In this document: one piece after another, positions 36,614 through 43,386 of the stretch
How the letters are laid out: each line of letters starts with the position of its first letter
Position numbering within the stretch: position 1 is the first letter of the stretch
NCBI GenBank assembly: GCA_947452455.1
Contig: CANGBX010000001.1
Span: forward strand, 186,001-250,000
DNA length: 64,000 nt
DNA from: Beijerinckiaceae bacterium
GTDB lineage: Bacteria; Pseudomonadota; Alphaproteobacteria; Rhizobiales; Beijerinckiaceae
Direction: 5' to 3'
Notes under the pieces: generated by a model
The model's database searches: none
The model's input: only the letters and a program-made list of their open reading frames with translations
What the model was told of the DNA's origin: nothing
Position numbers and translations under genes: made by a program

Positions 36614-36754
36614 GACCCCCACCCGTCACGCTGCGCGCGACACCCTCCCCTCAAGGGGGAGGGGATGGCTGGCATCATGATCGTGACAAGTGATCCGCGT
36701 GACGCGCTGCATCTGAACTCCCTCCCCCTTGAGGGGAGGGCTGGGGTGGGGGTC
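36614..36754. repeat. Large intergenic inverted repeat
   Basis: The left arm GACCCCCACCC...CCCTCCCCTCAAGGGGGAGGG and the right arm CCCTCCCCCTTGAGGGGAGG followed by GCTGGGGTGGGGGTC are inverted copies, about 40 bases apart. Each arm also holds its own small hairpin around CTCAAGGGGGAG. It is different in sequence from the GTCATTGCGAGCG repeat family. It lies between mtnA and the tRNA-His island, and the rest of 36755-36828 shows nothing. Confidence 0.75.
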
Positions 36755-36828
36755 TGCGCATCTCGCCCGTCAGCGCGCGCCAAAGGGTCGCCGCGCCGAT
36801 CTGGATGGGGAGTGGACTTGAAGAGAAA

Positions 36829-36904
36829 TGGTACCACCACCCCGGCTCGAACGGGGGACCTCTAGATCTATATCTTGCGTTCGAACAAATTGATCTATGG
36901 CGGA
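36829..36904 (-). pseudogene. Decayed tRNA-His copy at the left attachment end
   Basis: The first 40 bases are identical to the 3' half of the intact tRNA-His, including encoded CCA. The remaining 36 align to its 5' half with about nine mismatches and one missing base in the anticodon loop. The GTG anticodon and the D-loop GG are lost, so it cannot work as tRNA-His. The abrupt change from identity to decay suggests that recombination renewed only the 3' half. Confidence 0.8.
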
Positions 36905-37027
36905 TCAGTTAGGTCTGTCTGTAACCCTCTGTTTTTATGGTATTAACACAAGGGCCTAAAAGTAAGGAGTTATTAGAGGAATCCTATCTCTTGTGGCCAT
37001 TGTAATAGAAGTTTGACCACCAGCGAT

Positions 37028-37132
37028 TTAAAGATAATCCGTCGCACCCATCCATCTAACAGCCTCAGCAACTGGCCGACCTTGTACGGTGAGAAATTTC
37101 ACCCGCTGAAGTTTGGCGGCTATCTCTTTGTT
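37028..37132 (-). pseudogene. IS3-type (IS407-like) transposase OrfA fragment
   Basis: On the minus strand a 34-codon open stretch reads EIAAKLQRVKFLTVQGRPVA then EAVRWMGATDYL. This matches the N-terminal helix-turn-helix of IS3-family OrfA proteins (usual form EEIVAKLRQVDVL...G.SV.EAVR.IGVTE). It is blocked by stop codons at both ends. A frameshifted continuation (LNRWWSNFYYN) is visible just beyond, toward 36985. No terminal inverted repeats or OrfB are present, so it is a dead remnant. Confidence 0.68.
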
Positions 37133-37364
37133 TCATGCTTTTTCTAAAGCATTCTAATTCCCTCTCAAGCCTCGTAATCAATACATCAGGGAGGAATACT
37201 TGTAGGGGACAAAACACATAGACGGCGATTGATGTGGCATCTGATCTTCGTACATCGGAGCAGCACCTAAATAATAAATCTTGATTTAGATCTCTACTCC
37301 CGAGCGGGTGATGATTACAATATCGATTATACGTAACTAAAACGTGCAGAACTTGATAATCAAA

Positions 37365-38279
37365 TTAAGTGAAATGCTTATATAATAAAAGTTTTAAATC
37401 TTCATCAATAAATTGGCTAGTTACTGGATCCAAGAACGGCATAATCTTTTCATGAATATATTTATCAATATGGGGCCATCTTTTATTTTCGTTCTCAAGA
37501 AATTTTGTAATTGCACGAAGATCTGAGTTAAAAATTCGCCTCAGAATTAAAATGCGCCGCACGTCTGTAATGTCGAGATGTGAAGAAAAAACGAGAATTT
37601 CATAAATTGTATCTAACACTTCTTCGAGTTTTGGCTTTGTTGTAAGATTATCCCCGGCCTCAGTAAGAAAGAGAGAAATGTTCTGCGTTAGTATCGAAAT
37701 GCGTGATGTCGCGAGATAAGCTTTAAGCATGAATAGTTGATCTTCTCCCCAATAGCGTTGTGAAGGAAACTGTAGATTGTTCTTTATTAGAAAATTACGA
37801 TTGAAAAGTTTGCAGGGCCCAAGGTCCTTGATCGCAGCGCAATGAGAAAAAGGGACGCCTGAGCAAGCATCAATAGATAGAAAGTTTCCGTGTATCTTCT
37901 GATCTTGGCGAAGAGCCATTGGAATAACTATGTCGGAACCGCTCTTCTCAGCTTCGTCAACCATGGACTCTAGAGCTTCAGGGGCCAAGAAGTCATCACT
38001 ATCTAGAAAGAATATAAATTTAGCGGATGACTGCTGTAGGCCAAAGTTCCGAGATGCACCGGGACCACAATTTTTAGCGTTTCTAAAAACCCGTAGCTGG
38101 TCAGGAAATTTTTTTGAAATATCAACCAGCATGTCCCAGTAATCTTTTTTCGAGCAATCATCGACAATGATATGCTCGATCTGTACACGGCTCGCGTACA
38201 TAGAGGATGCGATGGCTTTTTTTATTGAAGTCCTGTTGAAAGTGGGTGTTATAATCGAGATTAGCGGAGCACCAGTCAT
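37365..38279 (-). CDS. Glycosyltransferase family 2 protein
   Basis: A 304-residue GT-A fold glycosyltransferase. The N-terminal nucleotide-binding strand is LISIITPTFNRTS, followed by EHIIVDDCS, CGPGASRNFGL and the metal-binding FFLDSDDFLAPEALE. Further on comes the acceptor-side RYWGEDQLFMLKAYL. It has no membrane helices. It would transfer a sugar to a surface glycan; donor and acceptor are unknown. The gene is strikingly AT-rich compared with everything around it and is the only intact gene inside the tRNA-His element, so it was almost certainly imported. The frame is full length with no disruption, suggesting that it may still be expressed. Confidence 0.9.
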   Translation of the reverse strand: MTGAPLISIITPTFNRTSIKKAIASSMYASRVQIEHIIVDDCSKKDYWDMLVDISKKFPDQLRVFRNAKNCGPGASRNFGLQQSSAKFIFFLDSDDFLAPEALESMVDEAEKSGSDIVIPMALRQDQKIHGNFLSIDACSGVPFSHCAAIKDLGPCKLFNRNFLIKNNLQFPSQRYWGEDQLFMLKAYLATSRISILTQNISLFLTEAGDNLTTKPKLEEVLDTIYEILVFSSHLDITDVRRILILRRIFNSDLRAITKFLENENKRWPHIDKYIHEKIMPFLDPVTSQFIDEDLKLLLYKHFT

Positions 38280-38386
38280 AGTTTTTTCTCGAGAAAATAT
38301 ACTTTTTATGAATTTATTTTATAAATAAAATTAAGCGTATTTATAGCCGTAATAATTTCTCCTAGAATATTAATAGGCATAGATAA

Positions 38387-38461
38387 TTATAGATACTTTA
38401 ATTCATTCAACAGGCTGATCTGGACCTGCCACTTGATTCCACGCTTCCTGATGCTCGCCAT
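38387..38461 (-). pseudogene. 5' remnant of a tyrosine integrase gene
   Basis: Starting 79 bases from the 3' end of tRNA-His, and reading away from it, an ATG opens MASIRKRGIKWQVQI. This is the usual N-terminus of rhizobial tRNA-targeting phage-type integrases (MASIRKR...KWQVQIRRKG). After VQI the likeness ends, AT-rich sequence begins and a stop follows at codon 25. Position and orientation are those expected for an island integrase, so I read it as a deletion breakpoint within int. Confidence 0.7.
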
Positions 38462-38539
38462 CTCTGACCCCCGTTGTGACAAGGGCGTGACAGACTGCGA
38501 ACGGGCTAGGGGAGTTGGAAGTCTAAGTACCTGAAAGAA

Positions 38540-38616
38540 TGGTACCACCACCCCGGCTCGAACGGGGGACCTCTAGATCCACAATCTAGCGCTCTAACCA
38601 ACTGAGCTATGGCGGC
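38540..38616 (-). tRNA. tRNA-His (anticodon GTG)
   Basis: The minus-strand sequence folds as a full cloverleaf. The D-arm is GCTCAGTTGGTTAGAGC, the anticodon stem CTAGA/TCTAG with loop TTGTGGA (anticodon GTG), the T-arm CCCCCGTTCGAGCCGGGG, and CCA is encoded. The acceptor starts at G1 with no additional G-1 partner and ends in A73. This is the alphaproteobacterial form of tRNA-His, in which the usual G-1 identity element is missing. Confidence 0.95.
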
Positions 38617-38691
38617 ACGGCACGTCAGTGCGGGGCGGAACCTAAAAGCAAAGGCCTGCCATTGCAACAGGCTTGCGCCCTCGGGGGAAAC

Positions 38692-38717
38692 AAAAAACGG
38701 GGCCTCGGGGCCCCGTT
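38692..38717 (-). terminator. Terminator of the phasin genes
   Basis: AACGGGGCC-tcgg-GGCCCCGTT has a run of six A on its left side, which is a T-run on the minus strand. It lies 26 bases beyond the last phasin stop codon. Confidence 0.87.
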
Positions 38718-38743
38718 GATCCTGTGTTGGCCGGAAGCCCCGC

Positions 38744-39265
38744 TCAAGCGGCGAGTTTCAGGCTTTTTGCGAGCGTCGCTTTGATCGGCTCGACGGATTG
38801 CGTCGAGACCTTTTGGATGAGGTCCGACACATCCTTGGCCGCCGCATTCAGCGTCTCGAATTGCTGGCGCAGGTGCTCATTTTGCAGCGTGATGACATCC
38901 GTCATGCTCTTGGTCGAGAGCAGGGCCTTCACGAAAGCAAATTGCGCATCCGCACTGGCTTGAAACGCTTCAATGGTCTTCACATTGAGATCGGTCACGC
39001 CTTGCGAGACAAGCTTCAAGCTGGCCTCGATTGACGCACTCGCCTCTTCCCTCGCATGACGGATTTGTTCCCTAAAATCGGCCACTTTCTCGATTGAAGC
39101 CTCAAGGGTCTCTTTCAAGGGTTCTTGCAGCGACACTGGCAGCATTTCCGGCACGGCCGGGCTTTCAATGTCAGCAGCAGGTGCTGGCAAAACCGGCGGC
39201 ACGTCAATCGTGACGGGCTCTGCGGCGCGCGCTGCGGCTTTAGGGTTTTTGCGTGGTGTGGGCAT
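38744..39265 (-). CDS. Phasin family protein (longer)
   Basis: A 173-residue phasin. After a Pro/Ala-rich, basic N-terminal region (PTPRKNPKAAARAAEPVTI) comes an amphipathic helical phasin domain of about 110 residues. Within it are SIEASLKLVSQGVTDLNVKT, FQASADAQFAFVKALLSTKS and VITLQNEHLRQQFETLNAAA. Phasins coat polyhydroxyalkanoate granules and set their number and size. AAAGGAG lies 8 bases before ATG 39265. It is the second gene of a phasin pair, 24 bases after the first, and ends in a terminator. Confidence 0.88.
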   Translation of the reverse strand: MPTPRKNPKAAARAAEPVTIDVPPVLPAPAADIESPAVPEMLPVSLQEPLKETLEASIEKVADFREQIRHAREEASASIEASLKLVSQGVTDLNVKTIEAFQASADAQFAFVKALLSTKSMTDVITLQNEHLRQQFETLNAAAKDVSDLIQKVSTQSVEPIKATLAKSLKLAA

Positions 39266-39289
39266 GGAAAGGCTCCTTTCCTGTTGCAC

Positions 39290-39643
39290 TCACTTCTTGA
39301 TGCCAGACGCTTTCTGCACAGCTTCGCCGAGTTCCTTGAACTGGCCTTCGAGTGCAGCAGCCTGCGCCTTCAGATATTCCGACTGGATCGCGAAAACGTC
39401 CTGCGGGTCCTTGGCATGAACGAGCTTTTCGGCCAGTTCGAAAGCCGAGAGCACATTGGCTTCAGCGAAAGTCACGGCCTTGCTCGACACATCCTTGGCG
39501 CCTTCCATAGCGGGGTTGGTGCTGACCTGGTCGGTGGTCTTGTGGACAGCGCCCATAAAGCCTTCAAAGGCCTTGCGGGCCTGGGCTACGCTGCGCTCGG
39601 CGAATTCGCGCATTTCGGCGGGGACTTCATATGTGTTCGTCAT
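39290..39643 (-). CDS. Phasin family protein (short)
   Basis: A 117-residue phasin_2-type protein. It opens with EVPAEMREFAERSVAQARKA, then has the conserved AFEGFMGAVHKTTDQV, ELAEKLVHAKDPQDVFAIQ and EYLKAQAAALEGQFKELGEA. It is amphipathic and helical throughout, with no membrane segment. It binds the surface of polyhydroxyalkanoate granules. It is the promoter-proximal gene of the phasin pair and follows a region with two TGC-N3-GCA palindromes that resemble PhaR sites. Confidence 0.92.
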   Translation of the reverse strand: MTNTYEVPAEMREFAERSVAQARKAFEGFMGAVHKTTDQVSTNPAMEGAKDVSSKAVTFAEANVLSAFELAEKLVHAKDPQDVFAIQSEYLKAQAAALEGQFKELGEAVQKASGIKK

Positions 39644-39741
39644 GGGTCTGCTCCATTTTGGGTGCCCCTGACAGAAAGTCCGTGCGGGCCGGGGCGATGC
39701 ACCAATCAGTCAACTTGGCAGAACAATAGATCAAAAAATGC

Positions 39742-39768
39742 TGCGACGCAACAAAATTGTGCGGCGCA
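39742..39768. promoter_or_regulatory. Candidate PhaR binding sites upstream of the phasins
   Basis: Two palindromes TGC-gac-GCA (39742-39750) and TGC-ggc-GCA (39760-39768) lie 18 bases apart, about 100 bases before the first phasin start. PhaR of Rhodobacter/Paracoccus relatives is reported to bind CTGC-N3-4-GCAG-like palindromes and to repress phasin genes until polyhydroxyalkanoate is made. No phaR gene is in the window, so the link is inferred. Confidence 0.5.
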
Positions 39769-39964
39769 CAAAAAGCTGAGCTTGCTGTGGATCTTAAGCA
39801 TAGATCCAACAAGTTTGCCCTCTGTGGCGGTTCGCCATGGACCCCAAGCCCGGCGCAGATTAATGATTGATTAAGGCCTGAGGCACCCTCAACGGGGGCT
39901 TTGCCGCCCAAGTTTTGCGTCCATTTGTACAGCGTCCATGAGGGACCAGAGGTAGCCGAGGGCC

Positions 39965-42793
39965 ATGACGACCTTCCCGCGCGATCCAGCCCTAATCCGA
40001 GCCGCCGAAGCGGCTCTGTCGGAGCCGCCCTTTGCCTCTTTGATCGAGGCGGGCGGGGCCTTGCTTGTGGCAGCCGGTCAGCCCGTGCGCGTGCTCTTTG
40101 CCAATGAGGCTGCCAAGGCCCTGTTTGGCGCCCATGAAGATGCCATCACCCGTCGTCTCTTTTCTGCGCCCGACCCCGGCGCGCGGCGCGTGGCGGAATT
40201 GTCGCGCAGTCTGGTGCCGGGCGCTGGCGCGCGATTGGAAAAGCTGCGCTTCTATTCGGGCCTGCGCGCGCAAATGCTCACCGTGTTCTGCCGCCGCACG
40301 ATTGGCCCGCATTCTCTGTTCATTCTGGGCGTGCCCGCAGCACCTGCCCCCAAACAGACGCAGCCTGATCTCTCCGCCATGATGATGGCGCAGCAGGATA
40401 TGCAGGTCGCTCAGCCGGCGTTTGTGCCGCCAACACCTGTTGCGCCGATGGCGCCACCACCCGTTGCGCGCGTGACCCCACAAAAACCCGCAGCGCCAGT
40501 GCAGCAACCTGCAGAAGCCGCACAAGAGCCGCGCCGCAATGTCGATGAAGTGGCGGCCGATATCGCCATGCGTGTCAAAGGCAGCGAGAATGTACGCTTT
40601 CTTTGGCAGACCGACAGTGCGCATCGCTTTGTGAAAATCACAGGCGAATTGTGCGATTTCATCGGCTGCATGACGAACCGCCTTGTCGGTCGTTCTTTCA
40701 GCGATGTGGCTGACGAATTAAATCTCGATCCCGAATATGCGTTGCGCGATGCATTGCTGCGCGGTGAGACATGGAGCGGATTGGAAGTTCTCTGGCCCGT
40801 TGAAAATGCCGATGCGGCTTTTCCGGTGACATTGGGTGCTTTGCCCACCCATGATCGTGAGCGCCACTTTGAAGGCTATCGCGGCTTTGGTGTGATTCAT
40901 GTCACGCGCTTGCAGGCGCTTGAGCCCAAACTCCAAACGCAAGCCACACCTGCCGCTGATCCCGCACCTGTTGCAGAGCCAGCACCTATCCCCATGCCGA
41001 ATATGCCCTCGGTGCCGGGCAATGTTGTGGCGCTTCGTCCTTTCCAGATTGTTGCGCGCCGTGATGAGGAAGCTCTTGTCGAAGAGCCTTCCCTTGTCGT
41101 GCCCGAGACGTCTGATGATGAGATGGTGAACCTCTCGCCTGCCGAGCGCCATTCGTTCCGCGAAATTGCACGCGCCTTGGGCGCCAATGTGCGCGAAGAT
41201 CAAGACGAGCCGCAGGCGTCTGCGACGCCATCGTCTATCCGCGATTTGCTGGAAGTGGCCAGCCGCGCAGCCGCAGAGCCGATTGAACCCATTGTGCCGC
41301 CTGCGCTTCCGGTTGATCTGTCGGAAGATGTGCAATCGGTTCTCGACCGCTTGCCGATTGGCCTTTTGGTCTCGCGCGATGCCCATGCGCTTTATGTCAA
41401 CCGCACATTGATTGATCTGCTGGGCTATGAAGATGGCGCGCAATTCTTCCGCGAAGATGGCATGGCGCGCATGTTCCGTGGCCGCGCGCGGGACACGCTG
41501 CAAGACAGCAATGAATTGCATATTTACGGCCGCGATGGTGGCCCTGTGGCGCTCGAAGCCCGTATTCGCAAAGTCGAATGGGACAATGCACCCGCCACGC
41601 TGATGACTTTCCGCACCGCTGATGCGGGCGCTGTGACCGAGCGTATCCGCGAGCTCGAAGGCGAATTGCGTTCGGCTGAAAGCGGCATGCGCGAATTGCA
41701 CGCCATTCTCGACACGGCGACCGATGGTGTCGCGGTGCTCGACAATGACGGAAAGATTGTCGCGCTCAATCGCGCGGGTGAAGCCTTGTTTGGCTATGAG
41801 CAGAGCGAAGTGATGGGCGAAGCCTTCACCTTCTTGCTCGCCAAAGACAGCGCGTCCGTTGCGCAGGATTATTTTGAAGGGCTGAAAGGCTCAGGCGTTG
41901 CGGCCCTCATGAATGATGGCCGCGATCTCTTTGGTCGCGCGCGTCAGGGGGGCTCCATTCCCGTCTTCATGACGCTGGGTCGCATCGGCGGCAATGGCGG
42001 AGAGAAATTCTGCGCCGTGATGCGCGATATGACGGCTTGGAAGAAAGCCGAACAGGAATTGAAAGAAGCGCGCCGCACGGCTGAACAGGCCAATGCGCTG
42101 AAGTCGGATTTTCTGGCCAAAGTCAGCCATGAAATCCGCACGCCCCTGAACGCCATTCTCGGCTTTGCCGAAGTCATTATGGAAGAGCGTTTCGGCCCCA
42201 TCGGCAATGAGCGCTACAAGGAATATGTGACCGACATTCACACCTCTGGCGCCCATGTCATGAGCCTTGTGAATGATCTGCTTGATCTGTCAAAGATTGA
42301 AGCGGGCAAGCTGGAGCTCAATTTCAATGCGGTTGATGCCAATCGCATTGTTGCCGAATGCGTCTCGCTCATTCAGCCGCAAGCGGCACGCGAGCGTGTG
42401 ATTGTGCGCCAGTCGCTCGCGCCGCGTCTGCCCAATATTGTGGCCGATGAACGCGCGCTTCGCCAGATTGTGCTCAACCTTCTCTCGAACGCTGTGAAGT
42501 TCAATGAAGAAGGCGGACAGGTGATTGTCTCCACCGCGCTGACCGATGCCGGACACGCTGTCATCCGCATCAAGGATACGGGCATTGGCATGAGCGATAG
42601 CGAGATTGAAACGGCGCTCGAGCCTTTCCGTCAGATTGCCACCGCCCGCACCACGCGCGGCACGGGGCTTGGTCTGCCGCTGACCAAAGCTTTGATTGAG
42701 GCCAATCGCGCGTCTTTCTCGATCAAGAGCAAGAAGCTTGAGGGCACTTTGGTGGAAGTGGCGTTTCCGCCAACCCGCGTGCTGGCTGAATAA
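39965..42793 (+). CDS. PdhS/PleC-like PAS sensor histidine kinase
   Basis: A 942-residue soluble-looking kinase without clear membrane helices. About the first 100 residues hold a PAS-like fold (LLVAAGQPVRVLFANEAAKA). Next come a Pro/Ala-rich linker at about 135-185, one divergent PAS (about 200-315), another linker, and two further PAS domains (about 455-550 and 575-690). The HisKA domain has SHEIRTPLNAILGFAEVIME near residue 720. The HATPase domain has LLSNAVKFNEEGG, DTGIGMSDSE and GTGLGLPLTKALIE. The segment RFGPIGNERYKEYVTDIHTS is typical of PdhS/PleC/DivJ-class kinases that feed DivK and cell-cycle control. It is a single gene, with its stop adjacent to the convergent DUF2147 gene. Confidence 0.88.
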   Translation: MTTFPRDPALIRAAEAALSEPPFASLIEAGGALLVAAGQPVRVLFANEAAKALFGAHEDAITRRLFSAPDPGARRVAELSRSLVPGAGARLEKLRFYSGLRAQMLTVFCRRTIGPHSLFILGVPAAPAPKQTQPDLSAMMMAQQDMQVAQPAFVPPTPVAPMAPPPVARVTPQKPAAPVQQPAEAAQEPRRNVDEVAADIAMRVKGSENVRFLWQTDSAHRFVKITGELCDFIGCMTNRLVGRSFSDVADELNLDPEYALRDALLRGETWSGLEVLWPVENADAAFPVTLGALPTHDRERHFEGYRGFGVIHVTRLQALEPKLQTQATPAADPAPVAEPAPIPMPNMPSVPGNVVALRPFQIVARRDEEALVEEPSLVVPETSDDEMVNLSPAERHSFREIARALGANVREDQDEPQASATPSSIRDLLEVASRAAAEPIEPIVPPALPVDLSEDVQSVLDRLPIGLLVSRDAHALYVNRTLIDLLGYEDGAQFFREDGMARMFRGRARDTLQDSNELHIYGRDGGPVALEARIRKVEWDNAPATLMTFRTADAGAVTERIRELEGELRSAESGMRELHAILDTATDGVAVLDNDGKIVALNRAGEALFGYEQSEVMGEAFTFLLAKDSASVAQDYFEGLKGSGVAALMNDGRDLFGRARQGGSIPVFMTLGRIGGNGGEKFCAVMRDMTAWKKAEQELKEARRTAEQANALKSDFLAKVSHEIRTPLNAILGFAEVIMEERFGPIGNERYKEYVTDIHTSGAHVMSLVNDLLDLSKIEAGKLELNFNAVDANRIVAECVSLIQPQAARERVIVRQSLAPRLPNIVADERALRQIVLNLLSNAVKFNEEGGQVIVSTALTDAGHAVIRIKDTGIGMSDSEIETALEPFRQIATARTTRGTGLGLPLTKALIEANRASFSIKSKKLEGTLVEVAFPPTRVLAE

Positions 42794-43159
42794 TTATTTC
42801 AGCCGCGTCCAGTTGACGCTTCTGCAAATCAGCCCGCCGAAAACACAACCAGATGTTTTGAGTGCCTCGCCTTCGAGCACCATTTTGCCTGTGTAGGTCT
42901 TTTCATCTTCCGGATTGAAAGCTTGGCCTTCCCATGTGCCGGGGGAGGCAGGCTTCATATCGTAAAAAACCTTCAAGCCGATTTCGCCTGCCCGCTCAGG
43001 GTCTTTGACCCAAGCCACAAAGCCGCAGAGCGCATCTCCACAAGGCGCAATGCGCACATGTGATGCGCCATTTTCACGCAGCCACAGACCCGTGGCTTGC
43101 TGGGCAAGAGCCGGGCTAGTGATCGCAAGAGCCGAAAGAACAAGAAGAATTCGGCGCAT
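42794..43159 (-). CDS. DUF2147 family exported protein
   Basis: A 121-residue exported protein with signal peptide MRRILLVLSALAITSPALA and a small beta-rich DUF2147 domain. Marks are GLWLRENGASHVRIAPCGDA, LCGFVAWVKDP and the C-terminal YTGKMVLEGEALKTSGCVFG, ending in a WTR motif. The domain resembles lipocalin-like or fatty-acid-binding barrels, but no activity is known. Cys pairs could form disulfides in the periplasm. It is convergent with the PdhS-like gene, with no bases between the stop codons. Confidence 0.88.
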   Translation of the reverse strand: MRRILLVLSALAITSPALAQQATGLWLRENGASHVRIAPCGDALCGFVAWVKDPERAGEIGLKVFYDMKPASPGTWEGQAFNPEDEKTYTGKMVLEGEALKTSGCVFGGLICRSVNWTRLK

Positions 43160-43227
43160 TAGCTAAACTCCAGAAGATTCTACTCAACTCATTCCACCGC
43201 AAGCCAAGCAAGGCGTCAACTTTCCAC

Positions 43228-43313
43228 CGTCATTGCGAGCAAAGTGAAGCAAACCGGAGGGCCTCACATGTTGCTTCTGGGTTGCTTAGTCGCTTTCGCT
43301 CCTCGCAATGACG
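43228..43313. repeat. Dispersed palindromic repeat, copy 4
   Basis: The left arm CGTCATTGCGAGCAAAGTGA (then AGCAAACC), the centre GGCCTCACATG and the right arm GGGTTGCTTAGTCGCTTTCG (then CTCCTCGCAATGACGG) lie between divergent genes, upstream of the fused acyl-CoA synthetase gene. This places the copy in a promoter region rather than after a stop codon. Confidence 0.8.
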
Positions 43314-43386
43314 GCTGTGATTGTTGCAGCGCAAAGAACCGGTCGCAATCCTGGGCTAGACTGGGCCTCTCGCAAGGGATTCACTC

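Larger units (their letters stand above)
36829..38616. mobile_element. Relic integrative element in tRNA-His (about 1.7 kb)
   Basis: An exact 40-base direct repeat (36829-36868 and 38540-38579) bounds the region. The repeat is the 3' half of tRNA-His, the commonest attachment site type for tyrosine integrases. Intact tRNA-His is at the right end. Just inside it, 78 bases away, is the first stretch of an integrase gene, and the interior is AT-rich with a decayed IS3 transposase and one glycosyltransferase. This is the layout of a genomic island that has lost most of its body, including nearly all of the integrase. Outside the glycosyltransferase and two fragments, the interior (36905-37364 and 38280-38386) holds no intact gene. 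Confidence 0.8.
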
